Assembly: GCA_033852165.1 (NCBI GenBank)
Contig: JAWSUZ010000030.1
Coordinates: 1-64,000 of the forward strand
DNA from: Agarilytica sp033852165
GTDB taxonomy: Bacteria; Pseudomonadota; Gammaproteobacteria; Pseudomonadales; Cellvibrionaceae
Reading direction: 5' to 3'
DNA length: 64,000 nucleotides
A program made the translations under genes and the position numbers. Of the stretch, positions 17,990-26,492 are shown piece by piece. The notes under the pieces were generated by a model. The model made no database searches, was not told where the DNA came from, and was given only the letters and a program-made list of their open reading frames with translations. Every line of letters begins with the position of its first letter. Positions within the stretch are counted from its first letter, which is position 1.

Positions 17990-18457
17990 TTAAAGAACCT
18001 TCGCTAACCAAACATCCAAAGCATTCGCAAAACTCTGCCGATCAACATGGGAAAAAGGTTTGGGACCTCCCGTTTGCTCACCACAACTGCGCATTTCTTC
18101 CATAAAATTTCGCATAGTTAGGCGCTGCTTAATATTGTTTTTCGTAAACTTCACACCCCGAGGGTCAATAACATCAGCCGATTCCTCAATTGCCTCTGCC
18201 GCCAATGGAATATCTTGCGTCACCACCAAATCTCCAGGCTTTAGATGCTGGACAATATAGTTGTCAGCCACATCAAATCCAGCCGGAACCTGAACAGAGC
18301 GAATCCATTCAGAGGGAGGCGTCTGCAGCGATGCATTTGCAACCAGAGTCACCCTCACATTGACTCGTGTCGCGGCACGAAAAAGAATCTCTTTGATCGG
18401 GTTAGGACAAGCATCCGCATCCACCCATATATGTACGTTATCGTTCGTTTCTACCAC
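17990..18457 (-). CDS. yaiI: YaiI/YqxD family protein (DUF188)
   Basis: This 155 aa cytoplasmic protein has the family signature IWVDADACPNPIKEIL at the N-terminus, VANASLQTP, VTQDIPLAAEAI and a C-terminal RQSFANALDVWL. The fold resembles PIN-like nucleases with conserved acidic residues (D12, D14 and the later QD), but no activity is established for the family. It is convergent with the solute-binding protein gene, 38 bp away. Confidence 0.93.
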   Translation of the reverse strand: MVETNDNVHIWVDADACPNPIKEILFRAATRVNVRVTLVANASLQTPPSEWIRSVQVPAGFDVADNYIVQHLKPGDLVVTQDIPLAAEAIEESADVIDPRGVKFTKNNIKQRLTMRNFMEEMRSCGEQTGGPKPFSHVDRQSFANALDVWLAKVL

Positions 18458-18994
18458 TCGCCAATCCCAACCTTTAATTTTTAACGCTTAAATATCAACA
18501 AAGGCTTCATGATACAAAAACCGTCGCGACAATCCCAGAATGGAAACATACAATCTCCCCCTCGCAGGCGCACGTAACGCCCACTCCTTTTGAAGCCGCT
18601 AAGAACAGGGAGCGAATGTAAGACACATGCGTTAACACGACTATATATAGTACTTGGTGCAGTCACTTAAAATGATCAGGCGCCAATATCGCTTTGCATC
18701 ACCCAAATCGATATAATTCCGGCGCTCCATAACGCTATTTATGGGTGGGCGCTCTTTAGGAAGCTAGACTGTTAGTGGATCAATATCGTTACAACTTTCA
18801 CTCAAGAGAGAGGAAGCCGATAGTAATAAAATCGCTCCAATCGATAACCCAAACACTAAAAACTATAGACGCCAAAAAGTGGCGTACTACGTCTTACGTA
18901 CAAAGCTCTCGCGTTCCATACCAAACTCTGTATAATCGCGCGCCCCAGGCACATTGATTAATTTTTGCCCTACCGCCTCACGAAGGATACCACC
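18458..18994. other. Long leader region upstream of the DEAD-box helicase gene
   Basis: A 537 bp region lies between yaiI and the helicase gene. It holds a TATAAT hexamer at 18931-18936 without a clear -35, giving a short leader, and a small inverted repeat at 18721-18751 (GCGCTCCATAA / TTATGGGTGGGCGC) resembling the GCCCGTCCATAA-ended repeat family. CsdA/DeaD-type genes often have long 5' leaders. I see no convincing gene here. Confidence 0.4.
18931..18936 (+). promoter_or_regulatory. Candidate -10 element for the helicase gene
   Basis: A consensus TATAAT lies about 60 bases before the helicase ATG. No good -35 hexamer is found at 16-18 bp, so this is a tentative promoter. Confidence 0.35.
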
Positions 18995-20755
18995 ATGACC
19001 GACACCCTCCCGACATTTGAAGAACTCGGGCTCAATCAAAACCTTCTTAAATCGCTGGAATCGGTTGGCTATGAAACGCCATCTCCGATTCAAGCCGAAA
19101 GTATTCCACCGCTCATGGAAGGTAGAGATTTGCTAGGGCAAGCACAAACCGGAACAGGTAAAACAGCTGCTTTTGCCCTACCGATTTTGCAGCAAATTGA
19201 TTTAAAGAAAAAAACACCGCAAGTTTTGGTACTTGCCCCAACCCGTGAACTCGCTATTCAGGTGGCTGAAGCTTTCCAAAAGTACGCCAACTTTATGCCT
19301 GGCTTCCACGTTCTGCCTGTATATGGTGGTCAAGGCTATGACACCCAGATTCGCGCACTACGACGCGGCGTTCACGTCATCGTCGGAACTCCTGGGCGTG
19401 TTATGGACCACATGCGTAAAGGCACGCTCAAGCTCGACGGTTTAAAACACCTCGTTCTCGACGAAGCCGATGAAATGCTACGAATGGGCTTTATCGATGA
19501 TGTCGAGTGGGTGTTAGAGCAAATCCCAGACGATCGCCAAATCGCGCTTTTTTCAGCCACCATGCCGAAAGAAATTGCCAAGGTTGCGAACCGATATTTG
19601 CGAAACCCTGTCCACATTAAAATTAAAGTGGCCACCACTACAGCCGAGACAATTCGCCAACGTTACTGGCCTGTTAGCGGCTTGCACAAACTCGATGCAC
19701 TGACTCGAATCCTAGAAGTTGAACCTTTTGATGCAATGATTGTTTTCGTTCGCACCAAGATTGCCACGGTTGAGCTGGCAGAGAAATTAGAAGCACGAGG
19801 CCACAGTGCCGCGCCACTGAACGGCGACATATCGCAAAATGTTCGTGAGCGTACGGTTGACCGCTTCAAAAAAGGCAAGATTGATATTTTAGTCGCCACT
19901 GATGTTGCTGCTCGCGGTCTCGACGTTGAGCGTGTCAGTCACGTATTAAACTATGACATCCCGTACGATACAGAAGCTTATGTCCATCGTATCGGACGTA
20001 CAGGGCGCGCCGGACGCGAAGGCGATGCGATCTTGTTCGTCGCCAAACGTGAACAACGTATGTTGCGTGCGATTGAAAACGCCACGGGTAAGAAAATCGA
20101 ACAAATGCGCTTGCCCAGTGTTTCTGATATCAATGAGAAGCGCGTCGAAAAATTTAAGCAAAAAATTGGCGACACGATTAACTCTGGAAACATCCAATTT
20201 TATCGCGACCTCATCACTGACTATCAAAAAGAAAGCGATGCTTCAGCATTGGATATCGCGGCTGCATTTGCACTGATCGCAGAAGGCGAACCTACACTCT
20301 TTACCGAAGAGAAAAAACACACCTTCGAACCTCGTGAGAGCAGGAATTCTTCACGCGATGACCGTTCACGCGATGATCGTTCACGCAAAAAGAGTTCGAG
20401 CAGACGCGACTCTGATACTGATATGCAAACCTATCGTATCGAAGTCGGTCACGACGACAAAGTTACCCCAAGCAATATCGTTGGCGCCATCGCCAATGAA
20501 GCTGGAATTGAAAGTAAGTACATTGGACAGATTAAAATCCAAGACAGCTTCAGTCTTATTGAACTGCCTAACGGTATGCCAAAAGAGCTATTCAATTCGC
20601 TGCGTGATGTCTGGGTATGCCAAAAGAAACTGAATATTACCGCAGTCAAGGACGGCGATTCTGGCCCTCGTAATAAGTCATCGAAATTCAGCGGCAAGAA
20701 AGGTGCGGGTGACAAACGCATTAAGAGAAAGCCCAACAAGAGCAATCTCGACTAA
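18995..20755 (+). CDS. deaD: DEAD-box RNA helicase, CsdA/DeaD type
   Basis: This is an ATP-dependent RNA helicase of the cold-shock/ribosome-assembly type. It shows the Q motif (FEELGLNQ), Walker A AQTGTGKT, PTRELAIQ, DEAD, SAT, and the C-terminal motifs ARGLDV and HRIGRTGRAGR. A DbpA-like RNA-binding domain (about residues 475-555: YRIEVGHDDKVTPSNIVGAI) follows an Arg/Ser/Asp-rich linker, and the tail is basic. The start is ATG 18995 with GAAGGA 8 bases upstream; an earlier TTG at 18965 is less likely. At 586 aa it is a little shorter than E. coli DeaD. A strong hairpin follows. Confidence 0.93.
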   Translation: MTDTLPTFEELGLNQNLLKSLESVGYETPSPIQAESIPPLMEGRDLLGQAQTGTGKTAAFALPILQQIDLKKKTPQVLVLAPTRELAIQVAEAFQKYANFMPGFHVLPVYGGQGYDTQIRALRRGVHVIVGTPGRVMDHMRKGTLKLDGLKHLVLDEADEMLRMGFIDDVEWVLEQIPDDRQIALFSATMPKEIAKVANRYLRNPVHIKIKVATTTAETIRQRYWPVSGLHKLDALTRILEVEPFDAMIVFVRTKIATVELAEKLEARGHSAAPLNGDISQNVRERTVDRFKKGKIDILVATDVAARGLDVERVSHVLNYDIPYDTEAYVHRIGRTGRAGREGDAILFVAKREQRMLRAIENATGKKIEQMRLPSVSDINEKRVEKFKQKIGDTINSGNIQFYRDLITDYQKESDASALDIAAAFALIAEGEPTLFTEEKKHTFEPRESRNSSRDDRSRDDRSRKKSSSRRDSDTDMQTYRIEVGHDDKVTPSNIVGAIANEAGIESKYIGQIKIQDSFSLIELPNGMPKELFNSLRDVWVCQKKLNITAVKDGDSGPRNKSSKFSGKKGAGDKRIKRKPNKSNLD

Positions 20756-20791
20756 TCTCGCTCTAACAGGCTCTTCAGCTATCTGACCTTA

Positions 20792-20836
20792 CCTGTATGT
20801 GTCATCGCATTTGACACATACAGGCTTCATTCTCAT
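20792..20836 (+). terminator. Hairpin after the helicase gene
   Basis: A perfect 13 bp stem (CCTGTATGTGTCA at 20792-20804, complement at 20812-20824) with a 7-base loop is followed by CTTCATTCTCAT. The T content after the stem is moderate. Confidence 0.7.
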
Positions 20837-20934
20837 CATTCGAAAACCTATCACGTTATCATCCTGCAATAGCAGTATCTCCCTGCAGCACAATCACAAT
20901 TTTCTTATCAACCCAGAACACTCGATTATTTGCG

Positions 20935-21732
20935 ATGGAATTATCAGAATCATATCTACTTCGTTTCGGCGGCATTGCGCGGCTTTATGGAACGCGTGCC
21001 TTAGAGGCCTTATCTCAAGCTCACTTTGCGGTCGTCGGTCTCGGTGGCGTCGGCACATGGGCCGCTGAAGCCTTAGCGCGCAGCGGTATTGGCGAACTCA
21101 CACTGATAGAGCTGGATGATATCTGCATAACCAATACAAACCGTCAAAGCCATGCCTTAACCTCAAATGTCGGCAAGCCCAAAAACACCATTATTAGTGA
21201 GCGCCTGCTCGATATTAATCCTGAATTACGCATTCATACAATTCAGGATTTTATTGGAAACGCCAACCTGACTCAGTTAATTGGGCCTCAGCACCATGTC
21301 GTTATTGATGCGACGGATGCCGCGCATATTAAAGCGGCTATGGCAGCGTATTGCAGCGCTCGAAAAATTCGCATTATCGTTTCTGGATCTTCAGGCGGAA
21401 AGGCGGATCCCCGTCAAATTATGACCTCGGATTTAGGCCATACGAAATGCGACCCAATGCTGGCAAAAGTCCGCACTCAGCTTTATCGTCATCATAAATT
21501 TTCGCGCAACAAAAACCGGAAGTTTCGTATTGATGCGGTATATTCAACGGAGCAGATGATGTATCCAAAACCCGACGGAACGGTTTGCATGGATAAGCAG
21601 GTCATGGACAATGGTGTACGTTTGGATTGTGCTGGAGGCTTTGGCTCATCTGTTATGGTGACGGGGACCTTCGGTTTTTTAGCTGCGAATAAAGGGATTG
21701 AGCGGTATTTGCAAAAGCTTGAGATTATTTAA
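20935..21732 (+). CDS. tcdA: tRNA threonylcarbamoyladenosine dehydratase TcdA
   Basis: TcdA is an E1-like enzyme that cyclises t6A37 to ct6A37 in tRNA using ATP. The nucleotide-binding GLGGVGTWAAEALARSGIG, the LIELDDICITNTNRQ segment and the RFGGIARLYG start are diagnostic. The later VDATDAAHIKAA-like stretch and SSGGKADP agree. The 265 aa length is normal. It is the second tRNA-A37-modifying enzyme in the window after MiaB. It follows the helicase terminator, so it has its own promoter. Confidence 0.95.
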   Translation: MELSESYLLRFGGIARLYGTRALEALSQAHFAVVGLGGVGTWAAEALARSGIGELTLIELDDICITNTNRQSHALTSNVGKPKNTIISERLLDINPELRIHTIQDFIGNANLTQLIGPQHHVVIDATDAAHIKAAMAAYCSARKIRIIVSGSSGGKADPRQIMTSDLGHTKCDPMLAKVRTQLYRHHKFSRNKNRKFRIDAVYSTEQMMYPKPDGTVCMDKQVMDNGVRLDCAGGFGSSVMVTGTFGFLAANKGIERYLQKLEII

Positions 21733-21793
21733 GCGTTATACATTTTCCTCCTGCCCGAATCGATTCTAGTCCAGCCCCCAAGTATCTTGCGAC

Positions 21794-21958
21794 GTAGGCC
21801 GGAAAATCGCAGCGCCTTCCAGCACAACAGTGCTGACCAACTCTCCGGCCACCTAAAAAACATCTTCGTTCAATACACCACACACAGCGGCCATTCAAAT
21901 TAACTCTGTCTGATTTATTGCAGTCCGGTGGAAGGCGCCTCTGGCTTTTCCACCCTAC
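21794..21958. repeat. GCGCCTTCC inverted-repeat element, copy 1
   Basis: The element starts GTAGGCCGGAAAATCGC and ends with an imperfect complement; both ends contain GCGCCTTCCA or its complement (21812-21821, 21929-21938). A related element is at 61575-61738. The right end overlaps the 3' end of tatD. Confidence 0.7.
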
Positions 21959-22844
21959 GATGTTCGTTAAATTCTCTGTATTCCAAGCCAAACAATCGAC
22001 AAGAGTTTTCGCTCGTTTTATGCGCCACCTCCTCAACAGAAACACCTTTAATCTCCGCCAGGACTTGTGCGATTTCAGGAATATATTCGGGGCTATTACG
22101 AGAACCCTGTCGGCCCTGAATAGGCATGCTAGGAGCATCCGTTTCTAGCACTAAATATTCGAGTGGTATTTTCTTGATTGCTTCGCGCGTTTTTTTTGCC
22201 CGCTTGTACGTTAGCGTTCCGCCGACACCCAGAAAAAAACCGCAGCCAACATACTCTTTCGCGATTTGTTCACTGCCGCTAAACCCATGAATAACGCCAC
22301 CGCTATTTGGAGATATATTCTTCAAGTGGCTAAGCACTTGATCGTGAGTTTTTCGGGAGTGGATAATCAGAGGCTTATTGTATTCTTTTGCGAGTTTCAG
22401 CTGGTAATCAAACACTTCATATTGGAGATCCGCACAGGCACTTATCGTTTTATCCAGGCCGCACTCGCCGATCGCCACGCACTTTTCTGACTTAAGCGCT
22501 TCTAAATGTTTTTCACGTAACCCGTCAACAACATTTTTTACATTTAGGGGCTTACCGTCCTGACCCGCGCTAATCGACTTGAAAAGTTCATCGATCCACC
22601 AGGGGTGGACGCCCACACTAAAATAACAACCACTGAGGGAATCACAGATTTGTTTTGCTCTGGGGTATTCGTCTAACGAGACCCCCGGAATAATGACTGC
22701 GTGGACGCCACGTTTATTACATTCGAGCCAAACATTTTCACGGTCGGCGTCGAAATCTGAAAAATCAAAATGGCAGTGGCTATCAATAAAAAGTGACGGA
22801 TCCGGTGAGGGTAAATTATTTTGTTGTGTATTACGGCTAGGCAT
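21915..22844 (-). CDS. tatD: TatD family metal-dependent hydrolase/deoxyribonuclease
   Basis: A TIM-barrel metallohydrolase with FIDSHCHFDFSDF at the N-terminus, SVGVHPWW, IGECGLD, IHSRKTHDQV, GVIHGFSGS and LVLETDAPSMP: the metal ligands of TatD are all present. The family acts as a 3'-5' exonuclease or in D-Tyr-tRNA-type quality roles. I chose ATG 22844, preceded by GAGGGA; an upstream ATG (22907) would overlap the ABM gene. The last 13 or so residues (RRVEKPEAPSTGLQ) are encoded by the right end of a dispersed repeat, so the C-terminus seems to have been replaced by the insertion. Confidence 0.93.
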   Translation of the reverse strand: MPSRNTQQNNLPSPDPSLFIDSHCHFDFSDFDADRENVWLECNKRGVHAVIIPGVSLDEYPRAKQICDSLSGCYFSVGVHPWWIDELFKSISAGQDGKPLNVKNVVDGLREKHLEALKSEKCVAIGECGLDKTISACADLQYEVFDYQLKLAKEYNKPLIIHSRKTHDQVLSHLKNISPNSGGVIHGFSGSEQIAKEYVGCGFFLGVGGTLTYKRAKKTREAIKKIPLEYLVLETDAPSMPIQGRQGSRNSPEYIPEIAQVLAEIKGVSVEEVAHKTSENSCRLFGLEYREFNEHRRVEKPEAPSTGLQ

Positions 22845-22869
22845 ATTGTCCCTCAGATCACGAAATTCA

Positions 22870-23157
22870 TTAATCGCTGTAGTAAGCGCCCTTAGATGGC
22901 TCCGCAAAAAGACTCAGCGCCGATTGCATCTCGTCTTTGGGGAAGGATGCAATTGAGGCTTTATGGTCCTCAACGGAGTGCCATTTCTCTATGACGACAA
23001 ATTGATTATCACTGTCATTACTTTTTAGACCCTCGCAAGAGATATTGCCAGTAGAAGAGGTGATATGAGGTAAAAGCGACCTTAAAAAGACAAATAGGTC
23101 GTCAGATCTGTTTTCAGCGTCTTGAAATTCATTAATACGGGTAATGGTCATGGGCAT
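22870..23157 (-). CDS. Antibiotic biosynthesis monooxygenase (ABM)-like domain protein
   Basis: A single-domain ferredoxin-like protein of 95 aa. The pattern TRINEFQ...LLPHITSSTGNISCEGLKS...FVVIEKWHSVEDHKASIAS is typical of ABM/YgiN-type domains, which dimerise and often act in quinone or heme-related oxidation or detoxification. The substrate is unknown. It ends 25 bases before tatD on the same strand, so cotranscription is likely. Confidence 0.85.
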   Translation of the reverse strand: MPMTITRINEFQDAENRSDDLFVFLRSLLPHITSSTGNISCEGLKSNDSDNQFVVIEKWHSVEDHKASIASFPKDEMQSALSLFAEPSKGAYYSD

Positions 23158-23220
23158 CCTTAACTGAGACTCTTAACGGGAATGGATTGATTCATTCGAG
23201 ATATTTTTATTGTAAGGACT

Positions 23221-23248
23221 CCCTACTGACAGCATTGTGTCAGTAGGG
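23221..23248. terminator. Hairpin downstream of trpEG
   Basis: An 11 bp perfect stem (CCCTACTGACA at 23221-23231, complement at 23238-23248) has a 6-base loop. It lies 140 bp after the stop of trpEG and just before the ABM gene on the same strand. On the minus strand it is followed by AGTCCTTACAATAAAA. Confidence 0.5.
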
Positions 23249-23389
23249 ATAGAAACGTCTCGAACTGGCATCCATACATGCAGTGAGAATGGCTCCTAGC
23301 CTCTCGCCTTCATATGCCTCTAGACGTTTCTAGCAGCACATCCCTGCGGGAGGCGACGAAAATGAGAGCAACATGAGCAAAGAGAACAA

Positions 23390-25552
23390 CTAGGTTTCCC
23401 TATTTTTACCGATCAGCGCATACACGTTATTAATCAGTTTTAAGCCCACTTTATCCTGTAAGCTCATAATTGACTCTGGGTGAAACTGTACCGCTGCAAT
23501 CGGTAGGGTTTTGTGCTGAACGCCCATGACGATTCCGTCGGCGGTTTCGGCGGTGATACTCATACAATCGGGGAAACTGGCTTTATTCGCGTACAAGGAA
23601 TGGTAACGCCCCACCACGACTTTTTTGGGTAGGTCTTTAAAAACACCCACTGTCGATTCTAATACGGATATTTCCGAAGGTTTACCGTGCTGTGGAATGT
23701 CGAGCAACGCGAGCGAGCCACCAAAATGCTCAACTATTCCTTGCAGGCCGAGGCAAACACCGAATATGGGCAAGTTAAGCGATTGCACCATGCTAATCGT
23801 ATCACTGACGTTAAAGTCAGAGGGGTTACCCGGGCCGGGAGACAGGACAACTAAATCAGGATTAAGCGCTTCAATATCGCTTTGCTCAAAACCAAAGCGT
23901 AGCGTCGTGACTTTTGCTCCCGTTTGACGAAAGTAGTCCGCCAATGTGTTCACAAAACTATCTTGGTGGTCGACCATTAAGATGTGCAGGTCTGTACCAT
24001 TGTTAAATTCAGACGCAGCGCCATCCGTAGTCGACACAGCATCCTGGGTGATTGCTTGAATCATTGCTGAAGCTTTTAAGCGCGTTTCGGCTTCTTCGTC
24101 TTCGGGCACGGAATCAAACAATAAGGTCGCGCCCGCACGCACTTCGGCAACGCCTTCATGTATGCGCACCGTTCGTAATGTTAGACCGGTATTAATGTTG
24201 CCATCAAAGGTCACTCGACCGACTGCACCACCGTACCAACGGCGTGGGGACTTTTCATTTTTTTCGATAAACTGCATCGCCCAAAGCTTGGGAGCACCGG
24301 TTACCGTCACTGCCCAGGTATGGCTTAAAAATGCATCCAATGCATCAAAGCCCTCTCGTAGCTTTCCGGTTACATGGTCAACGGTGTGAATTAATTTGGA
24401 GTACATTTCAATTTGGCGACGGCCAATAACTTCAATGCTGCCCGGTACGCAAATACGGGATTTATCATTCCTATCCACGTCTGTACACATAGTTAATTCG
24501 CTGTGGTCTTTTTCGGAATTGAGTAAGGTACGAATTTGATCTGCATCGCCAAGGGCGTCACCACCCCGCGCGATCGTACCAGATATGGGGCAGGTCTCAA
24601 CCACGTTGCCATTCACGCGAACGAACATTTCCGGAGAGGCACCCACTAAATATTCTTGCTCACCAAGGTTCATCAAAAAACCGTAGGGCGATGGGTTGGC
24701 TTGCTTTAAACGCTCAAAGATAACTGAAGGTTTGTCTTTACACGGAAAGAAAAACGTCTGCCCGGGAACTGTTTCGAACAGGTCTCCTTTTTTAAAAGCT
24801 TGTTGTGCGAGTCTAACCAGGTCAGCGTATTCACCCGGCTTATGATCGCCCCCTCTTTCAACGCTCTGCTTAGGTTTAAATTCAACAGCACTGCCTGTTC
24901 GTGGCATTGTCGAGGTATCGACATTATTGATGAGAAAGTCATACTGGTAGTAGTAAGCCTCTAATCGTTCGTGGTCACGAATAAATACTGAATCGGGCAG
25001 GAACAAAACCATGTCCCGCTGATTATCAGAGCGCTCTAATGAAAATTCTATTTGCTCGAACTGAAACGCAAGGTCGTAACCAAAGGCTCCATAAAGTCCA
25101 AAGTTTTCGTCCTCTTCGCTGAAGAACAAATCACGAATACTGCGCACAACGCTGAATACCGAAGGCTGCTTACTGCGCTCTTCTTCTGGGAAGCGTTTTT
25201 CTGTTTGGGCTATGACGAGGTCAATCTGCTCATCAGTGCGCGTGAACTGCTTAACATAGTCTTGTGACTCGATTGCCTTTGCAATCACGCCCAGTACCAA
25301 TTCACCCCGAGCATTCAACGCGCGGATATGAAGGTCGTAGCCCCTCGACCACATGACGAGCATAGGATCAACAATCGCCAAATCCCACCGCTTATAACGA
25401 TTCGGATATTCGTAGCTGGAAGACAGCAAGCAACCTAAGTTGGTATCCAGCCTCTTCGCGATATTTACGATCTCTTCGTTATAATCCACCTCAACGCGTT
25501 GACGCTTAATTTGAAGGCCTGTGCGCGTAGTGTAGGTCTCGGCTTTACTCAT
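23390..25552 (-). CDS. trpE(G): Anthranilate synthase, fused TrpE-TrpG
   Basis: This 720 aa protein joins the chorismate-using synthase and the glutamine amidotransferase of anthranilate synthase, the first step of tryptophan synthesis. The TrpE part (about 1-510) shows ETCPISGTIARGGD, DVDRNDKSRIC and WYGGAVGRVTFDGN. The amidotransferase part (about 525-718) has LMVDHQDSFVNTL, LSPGPGNP, the nucleophile in GVCLGLQGI, and HPES near the end. The fused form is well known from rhizobia and some other proteobacteria. A PhzE-like or other chorismate-amidating role is possible but less likely by sequence. No other trp gene and no Trp-rich leader peptide are visible nearby. Confidence 0.92.
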   Translation of the reverse strand: MSKAETYTTRTGLQIKRQRVEVDYNEEIVNIAKRLDTNLGCLLSSSYEYPNRYKRWDLAIVDPMLVMWSRGYDLHIRALNARGELVLGVIAKAIESQDYVKQFTRTDEQIDLVIAQTEKRFPEEERSKQPSVFSVVRSIRDLFFSEEDENFGLYGAFGYDLAFQFEQIEFSLERSDNQRDMVLFLPDSVFIRDHERLEAYYYQYDFLINNVDTSTMPRTGSAVEFKPKQSVERGGDHKPGEYADLVRLAQQAFKKGDLFETVPGQTFFFPCKDKPSVIFERLKQANPSPYGFLMNLGEQEYLVGASPEMFVRVNGNVVETCPISGTIARGGDALGDADQIRTLLNSEKDHSELTMCTDVDRNDKSRICVPGSIEVIGRRQIEMYSKLIHTVDHVTGKLREGFDALDAFLSHTWAVTVTGAPKLWAMQFIEKNEKSPRRWYGGAVGRVTFDGNINTGLTLRTVRIHEGVAEVRAGATLLFDSVPEDEEAETRLKASAMIQAITQDAVSTTDGAASEFNNGTDLHILMVDHQDSFVNTLADYFRQTGAKVTTLRFGFEQSDIEALNPDLVVLSPGPGNPSDFNVSDTISMVQSLNLPIFGVCLGLQGIVEHFGGSLALLDIPQHGKPSEISVLESTVGVFKDLPKKVVVGRYHSLYANKASFPDCMSITAETADGIVMGVQHKTLPIAAVQFHPESIMSLQDKVGLKLINNVYALIGKNRET

Positions 25553-25853
25553 GTTTAAGTTCTTATGTGTTAAGTCTTATGTTTAGGGCTTACGTTTAAA
25601 GCTAGTGTTTAGAACCCGTATTTGGCACTAAAGCTTAGCGCTGAATATTAAAAATTGAGCGCAAAAATGGAATCAAATTCTACATGATTGTCCGAACCCA
25701 CGCTATCTGTGGCCTCTCAGAGAAACCATCAAAGAATAGGGGCTAATCCGAACTAAATTGAATACTTGATGAGTATTCCTCTCGTCACGAACTGACCGTA
25801 GTATCCCCAGACCACATCAGCATCAAACCAGCCTATAAAACGAGCGCATACAG
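25553..25853. other. Intergenic region upstream of trpEG
   Basis: About 300 bp hold the trpEG promoter on the minus strand. The first 80 bases show imperfect direct repeats of the type TTAAG-TCTTATG/GTTTAGGGCTTACG. I see no leader peptide and no gene. Confidence 0.4.
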
Positions 25854-26300
25854 ATGACCCAAGAAGAACACTAGCGTTGCTTAGAACGCATGTATGCCAC
25901 ATCTCCCATCAATAACTTCTTTCAGCCAAAACGGGTCGTTGAAGAAGGCTACGCCACAATCGGTATGGATGTGAAAAAATGATTTTTTCATGCCGCACAA
26001 GCCGTGCACGGTGCGGTTTATTTCAAAATGCTCGATGACGCAGCCTGGTTTGCGGCCAATTCAGTCGAACGAGAGTTTTTTCTTCTTACTGTATCCTTCA
26101 CAACTTACCTTACCCGCCCTATTTCAGAGGGACGGATGACAGCCATTGGGGAGCTCGTTCACCGTAACAGTTCTCAGTTTATCTCTGAAACCGTGGTATA
26201 TGATGAGAACGAAGACGAAATTGCACGCGCCAATGGTATTTTCATCCGCAATAAAATGAAGCTCGCCGAGACAGCAGGTTATCAAAACCCGATATCCTAG
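25854..26300 (+). pseudogene. PaaI-type hotdog thioesterase with two in-frame stop codons
   Basis: One continuous frame reads as a PaaI-like acyl-CoA thioesterase from ATG 25854: MTQEEH-stop, RCLERMYATSPINNFFQPKR, then VVEEGYATIGMDVKK-stop, FFHAAQAVHGAVYFKMLDDAAWF and a normal C-terminus. TAG is at 25872-25874 and TGA at 25980-25982, both replacing sense codons with no frame change. The hotdog active-site region (HGAVYFKMLDDAA) is intact. ATG 25890 starts after the first stop and a GTG at 26004 after the second; that last fragment would lack the first beta strands. I regard it as a recent pseudogene. Confidence 0.82.
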
Positions 26301-26394
26301 AGCATTAAGCATCAGAAAAACGCCCAACTTAGGCGATTGCACCACCCCCCTCCATTTATGCTCCCAAACAGTCTAAAAAACGATCATACCGATA

Positions 26395-26422
26395 TTGAAG
26401 ACTTCTCCGCCATACCTATAAT
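26395..26422 (+). promoter_or_regulatory. Candidate sigma-70 promoter for the double-receiver gene
   Basis: TTGAAG (26395-26400) and TATAAT (26417-26422) are separated by 16 bp. They lie about 70 bases before the ATG at 26493. Confidence 0.5.
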
Positions 26423-26492
26423 AGTTTTACTGACGTTGAAATTTGCGCCATAGCACTTGCTGGTTTAACTTGACTCTATTACTGGGTGACAT

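Noticed and set aside
18481..18666. 61-codon minus-strand frame upstream of the helicase gene
   Set aside because: Cys/Arg-rich composition, no ribosome-binding site and no recognisable motif.
21725..22138. 137-codon minus-strand frame overlapping tatD
   Set aside because: It lies in another frame of tatD and of the repeat element and resembles no protein.
25553..25853. trp leader peptide/attenuator before trpEG
   Set aside because: I looked for a short frame with Trp codons followed by alternative hairpins and found none.
25980..25982. TGA read as selenocysteine in the thioesterase
   Set aside because: No thioesterase of this family uses Sec there, no SECIS-like hairpin is evident, and a second stop (TAG) precedes it.
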